Assembly (NCBI RefSeq): GCF_000311825.1
Contig: NZ_HE978566.1
Span: forward strand, 456,075-520,074
Direction: 5' to 3'
Source of the DNA: Peptoniphilus grossensis ph5
Lineage (GTDB): Bacteria; Bacillota; Clostridia; Tissierellales; Peptoniphilaceae
DNA length: 64,000 nucleotides
The notes below the pieces were generated by a model. It ran no database searches and had not been told where the DNA came from. It was given only the letters and a program-made list of their open reading frames with translations. Positions 18,549 to 29,087 of this stretch are shown in pieces; within the stretch, counting starts at the first letter, position 1, and each line of letters begins with the position of its first letter. A program made the position numbers and the translations under genes.

Positions 18549-18612
18549 GGTTAAATAGCTATTCACAGTTGGTCGCTCCTCGACGCCTACTTTGGTTAGC
18601 TGAATTAAAAAT
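18549..18612 (+). promoter_or_regulatory. Candidate S15 autoregulatory leader
   Basis: The rpsO leader has a distinct GC-richer island, GGTCGCTCCTCGACGCC, within AT-rich surroundings. It can fold: TAGCT (about 18556) pairs with AGCTG (about 18599), enclosing a GTCG/CGAC stem-loop and GCC/GGT pairings that could alternate. S15 represses its own mRNA through structured leaders in several bacterial groups. The position and compact folding suggest the same here, but I cannot confirm a match to a known class. Confidence 0.5.
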
Positions 18613-18625
18613 TTAGGAGGAAAAT

Positions 18626-18892
18626 ATGTTAGAACCAAATATTAAAAAAATTATTATTGACGAATTTAAAACTCACGAAGGTGACACAGGTTCACCAGAA
18701 GTACAAATTGCAATTCTTACTAGAAGAATTAACGATTTAAACGAACACTTGAGAGTTCACAAGAAAGACCACCACTCAAGAAGGGGACTTCTTAAAATGG
18801 TAGGTAAGAGAAGAAACTTATTAAGATATTTAAAAAATACTGATATAGAAAGATATCGTACACTTATTAAAAAACTACAAATAAGAGGATAA
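18626..18892 (+). CDS. rpsO: 30S ribosomal protein S15
   Basis: Primary binder of 16S rRNA in the central domain. The 88-residue product has family length and the signature [19 protein letters not shown] near residue 16, then [15 protein letters not shown] and the basic [19 protein letters not shown] stands before the ATG. It pairs with pnp as in most bacteria, separated by a hairpin. Confidence 0.98.
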   Translation: MLEPNIKKIIIDEFKTHEGDTGSPEVQIAILTRRINDLNEHLRVHKKDHHSRRGLLKMVGKRRNLLRYLKNTDIERYRTLIKKLQIRG

Positions 18893-18895
18893 TAG

Positions 18896-18918
18896 GAGCG
18901 GTAATTCCGCTCTTTCTT
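18896..18918 (+). terminator. rpsO-pnp intergenic hairpin
   Basis: GAGCGG (18896-18901) and CCGCTC (18907-18912) pair across a five-base loop and are followed by TTTCTT. It is a weak terminator or an mRNA-processing hairpin between rpsO and pnp, a classical site of RNA cleavage in other bacteria. Confidence 0.6.
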
Positions 18919-18935
18919 ATTAAAAGGAGGAAATA

Positions 18936-21044
18936 ATGGAAAAAACTTATACTATGGATCTCGCAGGTTCCCAGTTAAAAGTTACAATTGGAAAAGTTGC
19001 AGAACAAGCTAATGGTGCTTGTTTAGTACAATATGGAGATACTGTTGTCCTAGTGACAGCAACAGCTTCATCTAAACCAAGAGAGGGAATCGACTTTTTT
19101 CCTCTAAGTGTTGATTACGAAGAAAAGATGTATGCCGTTGGAAAAATTCCTGGTGGATTTATTAAAAGGGAAGGAAGACCAAGCGAAAAGGCTACACTTT
19201 CTGCTAGATTAATTGACAGACCTCTTAGACCTCTTTTCCCTGAAGGATATAGAAATGATGTGCAAATTGTTGCAACTGTATTATGTGTTGACCAAGATCA
19301 TTCACCAGAAATTGTTGCCATGATTGGTTCTTCTATTGCTCTTTCTATTTCTGACATTCCTTTTGATGGACCTACTGGTTCTGTTGAAGTTGGATTTATT
19401 GATGGAAAATATATCATAAACCCTAATGAAGAAGAGAGAAATAAATCTAGAATTAACTTATCACTTGCTGGAACTGAATCTGCCATTATGATGGTTGAAG
19501 CAGGAGCACAAGAAGTAAGTGAAGCAGAAATGCTTGAAGCAATTTTACAAGGACATGAAGTTATCAAAGAAATTTGCAAATTCATCAATGAAATAACTTC
19601 AGATGTTGGAAAAGAAAAGGCAGCCTATGAAGTATTTAAAGCTGACGAAGAAATTGTTTCTAAAGTTAAAGAATATGGCAAAGACTTATTAGTTGATGCA
19701 ATTAGACAAAAAGATAAAATTGTAAGAGTTGAAAAAACTGAAGCAGCAAAGGAAGACATTAGAGAACATTTTAAAGACCTAATGGAAGAAAATGCAAAGG
19801 ATATTGAAGCTGCCTTAGAAGAAATAGAAGTAACTGAAGTTAGACGTGGCATTCTTGAAGATGAAAGAAGACCTGACGATAGAAAGCTTACAGAAATTAG
19901 ACCACTTTCTTCTGAAGTAGGGGTTCTTCCAAGAACTCATGGTTCAGGACTATTTACTAGAGGACAAACTCAAGTACTTTCTATTGCAACTCTAGGCGCA
20001 ATTTCACAAGAACAAGTAATTGATGGACTTGGAGATGACAAGCCAAAGAGATATATTCACCATTACAATTTCCCAGGATTTTGTGTAGGAGATACTAAAC
20101 CATCAAGATCACCAGGAAGACGTGAAATTGGTCACGGTGCTTTAGCTGAAAGAGCCCTTTTTCCAGTAATACCTGATAGCGAAACTTTCCCATACACAAT
20201 TAGAGTTGTATCTGAAGTATTATCCTCTAATGGATCATCTTCTCAAGCATCTATTTGTGGATCTACACTTGCATTAATGGACGCAGGTGTGCCAATTAAG
20301 GCACCAGTAGCTGGTATTGCTATGGGTCTTATTGAAGAAAATGGCGTAATAAAAATTTTAACTGACATTCAAGGTCTTGAAGATCACTTTGGAGATATGG
20401 ACTTTAAAGTAGCAGGTACTAGAGAAGGTATAACTGCTATTCAAATGGATATTAAAGTTGAAGGAATTAAAAAAGAAATCCTTGAAGTTGCCCTTGAAAG
20501 AGCAAAGGTTGCGAGATTTGAAATTTTAGATCACCTAGCAACTACTATTGAAAAGCCAAGAGCTGAACTTTCTAAGTACGCTCCAATAATCCACATGATT
20601 TCTATTGACCCTGAAAGAATTGGCGAAGTAATTGGCGCTGGTGGAAAGATAATTAATAAAATTATTGAACAAACTGGCGTTAAAATCGATATTGATGATG
20701 ACGGAAGAATTTCTATTCTTTCAGAAAGTGATGAAAGAGCTAAGGAAGCAATTGCTATAATTGAAGACATAGTAAAAGAAATTGAAGTTGGAGAAGTTTA
20801 CACTGGTAAAGTAAAGAAAATTGTTAAGTTTGGTGCATTTGTTGAACTTAAAAAGGGAACTGAGGGACTTCTTCACATTTCAGAAATTGCTCACGAAAGA
20901 ACAAATAGTGTTGATGATGTTCTAAAAGTTGGCGATACAGTAGAAGTTAAAGTTATTGATATTTCTGATGATACTGGTAAAATTTCACTTTCAAGAAAAG
21001 CTCTTTTAAAGAGAGAAGATAATAAGAAAGAACAAGATAAGTAA
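18936..21044 (+). CDS. pnp: Polyribonucleotide nucleotidyltransferase (PNPase)
   Basis: Phosphorolytic 3'-5' exoribonuclease of mRNA decay. The 702-residue product has two RNase PH domains (about 10-220 and 310-540, with [14 protein letters not shown] near 336), joined by a helical domain. A KH domain follows ([14 protein letters not shown] near 568), then an S1 domain ([15 protein letters not shown] near 630). AAGGAGG precedes the ATG. A terminator follows directly. Confidence 0.98.
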   Translation: MEKTYTMDLAGSQLKVTIGKVAEQANGACLVQYGDTVVLVTATASSKPREGIDFFPLSVDYEEKMYAVGKIPGGFIKREGRPSEKATLSARLIDRPLRPLFPEGYRNDVQIVATVLCVDQDHSPEIVAMIGSSIALSISDIPFDGPTGSVEVGFIDGKYIINPNEEERNKSRINLSLAGTESAIMMVEAGAQEVSEAEMLEAILQGHEVIKEICKFINEITSDVGKEKAAYEVFKADEEIVSKVKEYGKDLLVDAIRQKDKIVRVEKTEAAKEDIREHFKDLMEENAKDIEAALEEIEVTEVRRGILEDERRPDDRKLTEIRPLSSEVGVLPRTHGSGLFTRGQTQVLSIATLGAISQEQVIDGLGDDKPKRYIHHYNFPGFCVGDTKPSRSPGRREIGHGALAERALFPVIPDSETFPYTIRVVSEVLSSNGSSSQASICGSTLALMDAGVPIKAPVAGIAMGLIEENGVIKILTDIQGLEDHFGDMDFKVAGTREGITAIQMDIKVEGIKKEILEVALERAKVARFEILDHLATTIEKPRAELSKYAPIIHMISIDPERIGEVIGAGGKIINKIIEQTGVKIDIDDDGRISILSESDERAKEAIAIIEDIVKEIEVGEVYTGKVKKIVKFGAFVELKKGTEGLLHISEIAHERTNSVDDVLKVGDTVEVKVIDISDDTGKISLSRKALLKREDNKKEQDK

Positions 21045-21056
21045 ATAAAATTTTAG

Positions 21057-21088
21057 TCGCATTAAGATTTATTTTAATGCGATTTTTT
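21057..21088 (+). terminator. Terminator after pnp
   Basis: TCGCATTAA (21057-21065) and TTAATGCGA (21074-21082) form a perfect 9-bp stem followed by six T. The ATG at 21077 lies inside this stem, which argues that dut starts later, at 21101. Confidence 0.85.
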
Positions 21089-21100
21089 AAAGGGGAATTT

Positions 21101-21532
21101 ATGAAATTAAAAATTATTAACAAAAGCAAGCATCCACTTCCTAAATATGAAACAGAAGGCTCCTCAGGAATGGATCTTAGGGCTAATCTTGATGAAGATT
21201 TAGTTTTAAAATCACTTGATAGAGTTTTAGTTCCAACTGGATTATTTTTAGAATTTGACAAGGGATATGAAGCGCAAGTTAGAGCTAGATCTGGTCTTGC
21301 ATTAAAAAAAGGTCTAGGTCTACCTAATGGAATAGGAACAATTGATTCTGATTACAGGGGAGAGTTAAAGGTAATTCTTATAAATATGAGCAAGGATGAA
21401 GTTGTCATTAAAGATGGAGAAAGAATTGCACAAATTGTTTTTATGAAAATAGAAACTCCAGAAATTGTTGAAGTTGAAGAGATAAGTGAAACTGAAAGAA
21501 GCGATGGAGGCTTTGGTCACACTGGTCTTTAA
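21101..21532 (+). CDS. dut: dUTP diphosphatase
   Basis: Hydrolyses dUTP to dUMP, keeping uracil out of DNA. The 143-residue product shows all five motifs of trimeric dUTPases: SGMDLRA, RSGLALKKGL, the IDSDYRGELKV segment, ERIAQIVF, and the C-terminal arm RSDGGFGHTGL. The start at 21101 is chosen because AAGGGG precedes it and an upstream ATG lies inside the pnp terminator. It stands alone between pnp and ftsK. Confidence 0.96.
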   Translation: MKLKIINKSKHPLPKYETEGSSGMDLRANLDEDLVLKSLDRVLVPTGLFLEFDKGYEAQVRARSGLALKKGLGLPNGIGTIDSDYRGELKVILINMSKDEVVIKDGERIAQIVFMKIETPEIVEVEEISETERSDGGFGHTGL

Positions 21533-21542
21533 GACAACAAAT

Positions 21543-21551
21543 TGTTATAAT
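21543..21551 (+). promoter_or_regulatory. ftsK extended -10 promoter
   Basis: TGT directly followed by TATAAT at 21543-21551 forms an extended -10 element after dut. The -35 region (TGGTCT) is poor. The same TGTTATAAT string recurs before rimP, der and rqcH in this window. Confidence 0.5.
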
Positions 21552-21570
21552 ATTATTGAGGTGCTATCTC

Positions 21571-23945
21571 TTGATAAAAAATAAAAAAACAATAAAAAAA
21601 ATTCAAATAAAAAAAATGTTAGCAAAAGAAGAAGGACAAGTTCTGAAACATCTTCTGGCAAAGAAATAATGGGTCTATTTTTAGTTGTAATAGGTATAGT
21701 ATTTTTTATTTCTCTATACAGTCAGAGAATGGGAATAATTGGCACATTAATTTATAAATTATTTTCTATTATTTCAGGCTCAGGTAACTTTATAATTCCA
21801 CTTCTACTTATTTTTTGGGGAATTCTATATAACATTCAAGCTACGAAATTCCATATGAGAAGATATATAATCTGCTCTCTTGTAATATTTTTCTGCATTT
21901 TAGTATTTCTCGATGGTTCTAAGGAAATGGACATGACTTTAATCGAAAGAATAATTAAGTCAACAGAGTATATGGACATTACAAGAAGTGGCGGTATAAT
22001 TGGCGCCATCTTTGGATTTTTCTCTTATAAACTTTTAGGATCTCTTGGAACTTATTTAGTTCTTGGACTAATAATTGTGGCATCAATTTATTTCATGCTA
22101 AAAGTTAACATCGACCAAATAATCATGTTTACTGAAGATCTTGGCGAATATTTTGAAGACAAAAAGAAAGCCCATGAAGTAAAGAAAGCTGAAAAAAAAT
22201 TAAAGCAAGATGAAAAAGAAAAGAAGAAAATTGAAAGAGAAAATCTAAAGAAAGAAAAATTAGAGTTAAAAAAAGCTAAAGAAGAAAAAATAGTCGAAGG
22301 TGAAGACTTTGGAGAAAATTTAGTTATAAAAGATTATTCTGACGATAATAATTTGGAAAAGATTGAAGAAGAAAAGTCTAAGGATATTGATCTTATTGAC
22401 AAGAAGGATAAGTCAGTAGATAAGAATATTGAAGATATTGAAATAGACGACGAAGAAGTCCTTGATACAATAAAAGATGATATTGAAAATAAAAATAAAG
22501 AAGAATACTCTTACACTTATCCAGATACAGCTCTTTTAGATAGACTCAAATCAAAGGGCGGATTTTCCAAAGATGAAGTGATGGAAAAGGGAAGAATCAT
22601 AGAAAATACTATGCGGAACTTTGGAATTGAGTCTAAAGTTGTTGCCATAAATCGTGGACCTGTCATTACATCCTATGAGTTAAAACCAGCACCCGGCATA
22701 AAACTATCTAGAATTGTTGGACTTAGTGACAATATTGCCATGGCTCTTGCCAGTTCCGATCTTCGTATAGAAGCTCCAATACCTGGCAAAACTGTTGTGG
22801 GTATTGAAGTTCCAAACAACGAAAAGGATGCAGTTGGACTTAAAGAGTTAATTGATTCCAATGAATTTAAAACTATTAAGTCTGATTTACCATTAGCTCT
22901 TGGAAAAGATGTTGAAGGAAATATTTTAATTTCTGGTATGGAAGATATGCCGCATTTACTAATAGCAGGAGCGACAGGCTCTGGTAAATCAGTTTGTATT
23001 AATTCTATAATTACTAGCGTGATTTATAAATCATCACCAAAGGATGTAAAGTTGATGCTAATTGACCCTAAGGTAGTTGAGCTTAGCGTCTATAATGGCA
23101 TTCCACATCTTTTAATTGATGTAGTAACAAATCCTAAGAAGGCAGCTTTTGCACTTAACTGGGCTGTTGATGAAATGGAAAAAAGATACCTTGCCTTTGC
23201 AGAAAATCATGTTAGAGATCTTAAAGGCTACAACAAGAAGATGATTGAAGAGGGAAGAGAAGATGAAAAACTTCCTAAGATTTTAATTATTGTTGACGAA
23301 CTTGCAGACCTTATGATGGTTGCATCAAAGGAAATAGAAGAATATATAGCAAGGCTTGCACAAAAGGCAAGAGCTGCTGGAATGCACTTAATCCTAGCAA
23401 CGCAAAGGCCTTCTGTTGATGTTATTACAGGAACTATTAAGGCTAACATACCTTCAAGAATTGCTTTCGCTGTAGCCTCTTCTGTGGACTCAAGGACTAT
23501 TCTTGACATGGGTGGTGCAGAAAAACTTCTTGGCAAGGGCGACATGTTATTCTATCCAAGTAAATATCCAAAACCAAAAAGGATACAGGGTGCACTAATT
23601 AGTGACAGCGAAGTGGAAAGAGTAGTTGACTTTGTAAAAAATAATAATGAAATAAAAACTAACCTTGAATCAAAAATAGAAAAGGCAATAGAAGACAAGA
23701 AAATTAAAGTTGATGATGAAAAGGATCCACTTTTTAAAGAGGCAGTTGAACTAGTAGTTAATGATGAACAAGCTTCTATTTCTTATATTCAAAGAAAATT
23801 AAAGGTTGGCTATTCAAGAGCTGGAAGAATAGTAGATCAAATGGAAGAAATGGGCATCATTGGACCTCATGAAGGTTCCAAGCCTAGAAAACTTTTAAAA
23901 ACCAAGGAAGAAATAGATATAATTTTAGGTGATGAAGATGAATAA
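21571..23945 (+). CDS. ftsK: DNA translocase FtsK/SpoIIIE, N-terminal frameshift in an A7 run
   Basis: Septal ATPase that pumps chromosome ends into daughter cells. The intact frame from ATG 21669 has four N-terminal membrane helices and a charged linker. The motor follows: GATGSGKSVCINS near residue 430 of that frame, LIIVDELADLMMV, then the winged-helix gamma domain. Upstream, GAGGTG at 21559 points to TTG 21571. That frame fails, but adding one A to the A7 run at 21583-21589 joins it to the downstream frame, giving a basic leader (NKKNVSKRRRTSSETSSGKE) and 791 residues. Without this, translation would start at 21669, whose ATG overlaps a TAA. Confidence 0.9.
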
Positions 23946-25254
23946 TGTGCATATAGTTACCTTGGGTTGCTCAAAAAATGAAGTCGACTCATCTATGATG
24001 TACTCACTTTTAAATAAAGATAGATATAGGATGGTAGATGATGCAAGTGATGCAGATATTTTAATTGTAAACACTTGTGGATTTATCGATGCAGCCAAGG
24101 AAGAGTCAATTGACACAATTTTAGAGTCAGTTGAATATAAGAATGAGGGAAGATGTAAAAAAGTTCTTCTATCAGGTTGCCTTGCCCAAAGATATCCTGA
24201 GGAACTTTTAAAGGAAATTCCTGAAATTGATGGAATCATCGGCACAGGAAATATAAATTATATAAACGAGCTCTTAGACAGAAGTATGTCTGGAGATTTA
24301 TTTGTAAAAACTGACAATTTAAATTCAGCTTATATTGAGGGAATAAAAAAAGAAGATGTTAAGACCACTGAATTTGTAAAAATCTCAGAAGGTTGTAATA
24401 ATAACTGTTCTTACTGTATTATTCCTTCACTTAGAGGTAAAAATAGATCAAGAAAAATTGAAGATATATATTCTGAAGTCCAATACCTAGTAAGTAAAGG
24501 CGCAAGGGAAATTATTTTAATCGCACAAAATACTACTGATTATGGAATTGATTTGTACTCAAAATATTCTTTGGCTAAATTAATTAAAGAAATTTCAAAA
24601 ATAGAAGGTTTAAAGTGGATTCGCGTTTTATATTTATATCCTGACCATTTTACTGATGAACTAATAGAAGAATTTAGAACTAATGAAAAATTAGTGAAAT
24701 ATGTTGATATGCCTCTTCAACACATTTCTGACAATGTTTTAAAGAGTATGAACAGAAAAACCAGCAAGGACCATATTTTAAAGACTCTAAAGAATTTACG
24801 AGCATCTATTCCAGAAATTGTAATTAGAACAACCTTTATTGTTGGTTTTCCTGGAGAAAGTCAAGAAGACTTTAAAGAACTTGTAGACTTTATAGAAGAA
24901 ATTAAATTCGACAAGCTTGGAGTTTTTGAATATTCCAGAGAAGAGGGAACGAAGGCGGATCTTTTAGATAATCAAATTCCTGATGAAGTTAAAAAGAGAC
25001 GGAAAGATGAAATTATGGAAATACAAAACGATATTTCTAATGAAATCCTTTCAAAAAATTTAGATAAATCTTTAGAAGTCTTAATAGAAGAAAAGATTGA
25101 CGAAAATAATTATGTAGGAAGAACATATATGGATGCTCCAGAAATTGATGGAGTTATCTATGTTGAGTCTAATAGGAATTTAGAAATAGGAGATTTTGTT
25201 AAGGTTAAAGTTATTGATACTTTAGATTATGATTTAGTAGGTGAAGCTATATGA
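23938..25254 (+). CDS. rimO: Ribosomal protein S12 methylthiotransferase RimO
   Basis: Radical-SAM enzyme that adds a methylthio group to an aspartate of ribosomal protein S12. The product of 438 residues has the UPF0004 domain (HIVTLGCSKNEVDS, plus further cysteines in NTCGF and LSGCLAQRY). The radical-SAM CNNNCSYCIIPSLRG lies near 150 and a TRAM domain ends the protein. TLGCSKNEVDS marks RimO rather than MiaB. ATG 23938 follows TTAGGTGAT and overlaps the end of ftsK. Confidence 0.95.
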   Translation: MNNVHIVTLGCSKNEVDSSMMYSLLNKDRYRMVDDASDADILIVNTCGFIDAAKEESIDTILESVEYKNEGRCKKVLLSGCLAQRYPEELLKEIPEIDGIIGTGNINYINELLDRSMSGDLFVKTDNLNSAYIEGIKKEDVKTTEFVKISEGCNNNCSYCIIPSLRGKNRSRKIEDIYSEVQYLVSKGAREIILIAQNTTDYGIDLYSKYSLAKLIKEISKIEGLKWIRVLYLYPDHFTDELIEEFRTNEKLVKYVDMPLQHISDNVLKSMNRKTSKDHILKTLKNLRASIPEIVIRTTFIVGFPGESQEDFKELVDFIEEIKFDKLGVFEYSREEGTKADLLDNQIPDEVKKRRKDEIMEIQNDISNEILSKNLDKSLEVLIEEKIDENNYVGRTYMDAPEIDGVIYVESNRNLEIGDFVKVKVIDTLDYDLVGEAI

Positions 25255-25784
25255 ATACTCCAAATAAATTGACTCTCATGAGAACTTTAATGGTTCCAAT
25301 CTTTGTCTTATGCATGTATTTAGATTTTAATAATTCGAGAATAGTTGCAACACTTATTTTTGCCATTGCTTCTTTTACAGACTTTTTAGATGGTTATCTT
25401 GCAAGAAAGGACAATTTAGTTACTAATTTTGGAAAATTTGCTGATCCCCTTGCCGATAAAATTTTAGTATGCTCAGCTATGATTATGTTAGTAAGCACTG
25501 GTGAAATGCCAGCCTGGGCTGTAATTATTATCATATCAAGAGAATTTACTATTACTGGATTTAGAATTATTGCGGCTTCTGAAAATATTACAATAGCAGC
25601 AAGTCCTCTTGGTAAATTTAAGACTGTTACACAGTTAATATCAAATATTTTACTGTTAACTGGAATAGAAAAATTTAGACCTATTGGCATGGCAATATTT
25701 TATTTAGCTGTTGTGTTTACTGTAATTTCAGGTGCAGATTATTTAATAAAAAATAAAAAAGTTCTTGATTTAGAAAACATTTAA
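25251..25784 (+). CDS. pgsA: Phosphatidylglycerophosphate synthase
   Basis: CDP-alcohol phosphatidyltransferase that joins CDP-diacylglycerol and glycerol-3-phosphate. The 177-residue membrane protein has the family motif DG-x2-AR-x8-G-x3-D-x3-D starting at DGYLAR near residue 48, then four or five membrane helices. It overlaps the rimO stop by four bases. The order pgsA-cinA-recA is conserved in Firmicutes. Confidence 0.96.
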   Translation: MNTPNKLTLMRTLMVPIFVLCMYLDFNNSRIVATLIFAIASFTDFLDGYLARKDNLVTNFGKFADPLADKILVCSAMIMLVSTGEMPAWAVIIIISREFTITGFRIIAASENITIAASPLGKFKTVTQLISNILLLTGIEKFRPIGMAIFYLAVVFTVISGADYLIKNKKVLDLENI

Positions 25785-25792
25785 GGAGATTT

Positions 25793-27028
25793 ATGAAAGC
25801 GAGCATTTTGACAGTTGGAAAAGAAATTTTAATCGGCTCAATTACTAATACAAATTCAAAATACATTTCTGAAAAGTTAACTGACATGGGAATAGATGTA
25901 ACTAGGCATGTTTCTGTAGATGATGACTTAGATGAAATAGTCAAGGAATTAGAATACTCTACAAAATCATCTGATTTAATCATAATAAGTGGTGGGCTTG
26001 GACCCACTAATGACGACATAACTAGAGATGCTGTGGCTAAGTTTTTAAATAGAAAAATTTATCTTGACCAAGCTGAAAAGGAAAAGATGATTGATAGATT
26101 TACAAGACTTGGCAGAACCATGACTCCAAATAATTTAAAGCAGGTTATGTTAATAGAAGGCTCAGAAAAGATTGAAAACAAGTGGGGAGTAGCCCTTGGT
26201 GAGTCAATTGAATTTAAAGGAAAGAGAATAATTCTTCTTCCAGGACCTCCAAATGAAATGGAGCCAATGCTGGACTATTATTTTGCCAATAAATCCTTTA
26301 CTGAGGAAAATATAATGGTAAAATCCATAGACATTATAGGTCTTGGAGAATCAATTATAGAAGATAGAATTAGAAAGATGTCCTTTGACGATGATTCTGT
26401 GAGTATAAATACTTTTGCTCATGGAACTTATACTGAAGTTAAAATTATTGGTAAGAACACTAAAAAAGATGAATTGCAATTTTCTATTGAAAAAGTTGTA
26501 AAGTCTCTATATGCTGAATTTGACACTCATGTCTATTCTGAAAATAATGATGATGTGGCAGGAGAAATTGTGAGAATTTTGAAAAATAATAATTTAAAAA
26601 TTTCCTTTGCCGAATCCATAACTGGTGGAATGCTTAGCTCTGCAATTACAGATATTTGTGGAGCATCAAAGGTTATGGAAACTTCCTTTGTCACATATTC
26701 CAATGATTCAAAAAATAAAAATTTAAAGGTTTCAAAGAATACTTTAAATGATTTTGGAGCCATTAGCGAGAATACAGCTTTTGAAATGGCGAAGGGCGTT
26801 AAGGAAAGATCCAATGCTAATATTGGAGTTTCTACAACTGGAGAAGCTGGACCTAATTCATCTGAAACTGAAGTGGGAAATGTCTTCACTTGCATTTATT
26901 TTTCAGATGACAATTATTATACTAAGCACTATTTCTTTAGCGGAGATAGAAATAAAATAAGAAGAAGCACTGTCAACAGAGTATTATCTCAAATACTTTT
27001 TGTACTTAGAAAAAATTTTAAGGAGTAA
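25793..27028 (+). CDS. cinA: CinA-family competence/damage-inducible protein
   Basis: The 411-residue product has an N-terminal molybdopterin-binding-like domain with [19 protein letters not shown] near residue 65 and [12 protein letters not shown] near 150. A C-terminal CinA domain of nicotinamide-nucleotide amidase type has [14 protein letters not shown] near 272 and a TGEAGPN loop. In other bacteria CinA deamidates NMN in pyridine-nucleotide salvage and is co-transcribed with recA. AAGGAG precedes the ATG; recA follows after two bases. Confidence 0.94.
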   Translation: MKASILTVGKEILIGSITNTNSKYISEKLTDMGIDVTRHVSVDDDLDEIVKELEYSTKSSDLIIISGGLGPTNDDITRDAVAKFLNRKIYLDQAEKEKMIDRFTRLGRTMTPNNLKQVMLIEGSEKIENKWGVALGESIEFKGKRIILLPGPPNEMEPMLDYYFANKSFTEENIMVKSIDIIGLGESIIEDRIRKMSFDDDSVSINTFAHGTYTEVKIIGKNTKKDELQFSIEKVVKSLYAEFDTHVYSENNDDVAGEIVRILKNNNLKISFAESITGGMLSSAITDICGASKVMETSFVTYSNDSKNKNLKVSKNTLNDFGAISENTAFEMAKGVKERSNANIGVSTTGEAGPNSSETEVGNVFTCIYFSDDNYYTKHYFFSGDRNKIRRSTVNRVLSQILFVLRKNFKE

Positions 27029-27030
27029 TT

Positions 27031-28098
27031 ATGAAAGATAGTAATTTAAGCAAAGAAAAACAAGAAGCCCTTCACAATGTTTTGTCAAAAATTGAAAAGC
27101 AATATGGTGAAGGATCAGTAATGGTTTTAGGAGACGATGTTAAGCTTGATATTGATTCAATTCCTACAGGCTCACTTGCACTAGATATTGCTCTTGGAAT
27201 TGGTGGAATACCTAAGGGTAGAATTATTGAAATTTATGGACCAGAATCTTCAGGAAAGACTACATTAGCTCTTCATATGTTAGCAGAAGCTCAAAAAATG
27301 GGTGGAACTGGTGCTTTTGTAGACGCAGAACACGCTCTTGACCCAGGATATGCAAAAAATCTTGGAGTTGACATAGAAAACTTGATTATTTCTCAACCGG
27401 ACACTGGCGAACAAGCTCTTGAAATAACAGAGGCTTTAGTTAGATCTAATGCTGTAGATTTAATTATAATTGACTCAGTAGCAGCACTTGTTCCAAAGGC
27501 AGAAATCGATGGGGAAATGGGTGCAGCTCAAATTGGTCTTCAAGCAAGACTTATGTCACAAGCTCTTAGAAAACTTACTGGTGCTATAAATAAATCAAAG
27601 TGTACAGTTGTTTTCATAAATCAACTTAGAGAAAAAGTTGGAATTATGTTTGGAAATCCTGAAACAACTACTGGAGGAAGAGCTCTTAAATTTTATTCTT
27701 CAGTAAGGCTTGACATTAGAAGGACAGAAATCATAAAAAAGGGCGATGAAATGATAGGCAACAGAGTTAGAGTTAAAGTTGTTAAAAACAAAATTGCTCC
27801 ACCTTTTAAACAAGCTGAATTTGACATTATGTATGGAAAGGGTATTTCTAGCGTTGGTAATATTCTCGATGTAGCTTCTGAAGCAGATATTGTAAAAAAA
27901 GCTGGTGCTTGGTATTCTTATGGTGAAGAAAGGCTTGGTCAAGGAAGGGAAAATGCAAAAGAATTTTTAGAAGGAAATCCTGAACTTTTAAAGGAAATTG
28001 AACATAAAGTTAGACTTCATTATAATTTAATCCCAGAAGATGAAATCGAAGCTGAAAATACAGATGCAAAATCAGAAAATTTTTTAGAAGATAAATAG
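27031..28098 (+). CDS. recA: Recombinase A
   Basis: Forms filaments on single-stranded DNA, drives strand exchange and triggers LexA self-cleavage. The 355-residue product has [13 protein letters not shown] near residue 70 (Walker A) and [10 protein letters not shown] near 145 (Walker B). The L2 loop [19 protein letters not shown] lies near 208 and an acidic C-terminus ends the protein. AAGGAG precedes the ATG. I see no operator of its own; it probably depends on the upstream pgsA-cinA transcript. rny, the usual next gene, is displaced to 35989-37527 on the other strand. Confidence 0.98.
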   Translation: MKDSNLSKEKQEALHNVLSKIEKQYGEGSVMVLGDDVKLDIDSIPTGSLALDIALGIGGIPKGRIIEIYGPESSGKTTLALHMLAEAQKMGGTGAFVDAEHALDPGYAKNLGVDIENLIISQPDTGEQALEITEALVRSNAVDLIIIDSVAALVPKAEIDGEMGAAQIGLQARLMSQALRKLTGAINKSKCTVVFINQLREKVGIMFGNPETTTGGRALKFYSSVRLDIRRTEIIKKGDEMIGNRVRVKVVKNKIAPPFKQAEFDIMYGKGISSVGNILDVASEADIVKKAGAWYSYGEERLGQGRENAKEFLEGNPELLKEIEHKVRLHYNLIPEDEIEAENTDAKSENFLEDK

Positions 28099-28109
28099 GT
28101 TGTGATTTT

Positions 28110-29087
28110 TTGAAATTACTCTATTTAACAGACACTCACATAAGAGGCACAAGCCCACAAAATAGACTTGATGATTACCAGGAGACTTTAAAGGAAAAAT
28201 TAAGAGAGGTAGCAAGTATTATTAAAGAAGAAAAAATTGACTACGTCCTTCACGGAGGAGATCTCTTTGATAGACCTGATGTCTCTGTAAGCATAGTCTC
28301 TGATTTTGCAAAAATTTTTCAAAGTTTTGGAGTACCAATTTATATTATTAGTGGCAATCACGATATTTTTGGTCACAATCCTGATACTCTTGATAGAACT
28401 ATGCTTGGTCTTCTTTGTAATTTAGGTGTCATGAACTTAGTCAATTACAAAAAAATCATTTTAGAAAAGGATATTAGACTACAGCTTACTGGTTCACCCT
28501 ATGTGTATTCCATGGACGAAGCTTCCAATAGGGAAAATTATATTTTAGATGAAGTGGATAATACTTGCAAGTACTCAATCCACATGACCCATGGGTTTTT
28601 AATTGACAAACCTTTTTTAAAAGAGGTTTCACATACTTTAATAGAGGACATAAGAAGCACTAAAGCAGATATAACTCTTGGTGGACACTATCATTTTGGC
28701 TTCAAAACAGTTGAGCTAGACAATAAATATTTTGTGAACCCTGGTGCTTTAATAAGAATTTCAAATTCAAAAGCTGAAATCAATAGAAAACCAAAGGTAA
28801 ATATCATAAGCTTAGCTGATGATATAAAAATTGAAGACAGATTTTTAAAATGTGCTAAGCCAGGCGAAGAAGTTTTAGATAGGTCTGAAATGGAAAGGCA
28901 TCAATTTAAGGGAATAAAGCTTGCTGAATTTAAGGAAAGTATTGATGCAACCACTAATTATAATAGTTTAGATATTTTTGATTTGCTTTTAAAAATTTCT
29001 AAAAGCGAAAATATTTCTGAAGAAGTAAAAAAAGAAGCTTTAAAGAGAGTTGAAGAAGCTCAAATTAATGGAGTTAGTTATTTATGA
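28110..29087 (+). CDS. SbcD/Mre11-like metallophosphoesterase (DNA exonuclease)
   Basis: Predicted two-metal nuclease partner of the ATPase genes downstream. The 325-residue product has the full calcineurin-like set: D8 and H10 (TDTH), GGDLFDRP around D51, GNHD at 82-85, H161 in HMTHG, and GHYH at 192-195. The C-terminal 110 residues form an extra cap of unknown role. A TTG start at 28110 follows a 17-base initiation block that recurs before the fourth gene of the module. It overlaps the next ORF by four bases. Real SbcD is longer (about 400), so this is a relative, not sbcD itself. Confidence 0.85.
   Translation: MKLLYLTDTHIRGTSPQNRLDDYQETLKEKLREVASIIKEEKIDYVLHGGDLFDRPDVSVSIVSDFAKIFQSFGVPIYIISGNHDIFGHNPDTLDRTMLGLLCNLGVMNLVNYKKIILEKDIRLQLTGSPYVYSMDEASNRENYILDEVDNTCKYSIHMTHGFLIDKPFLKEVSHTLIEDIRSTKADITLGGHYHFGFKTVELDNKYFVNPGALIRISNSKAEINRKPKVNIISLADDIKIEDRFLKCAKPGEEVLDRSEMERHQFKGIKLAEFKESIDATTNYNSLDIFDLLLKISKSENISEEVKKEALKRVEEAQINGVSYL

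Noticed and set aside
21077-21532. dut starting at ATG 21077
   Set aside because: That ATG lies inside the pnp terminator stem and has no ribosome-binding site; 21101 has AAGGGG at the right distance.
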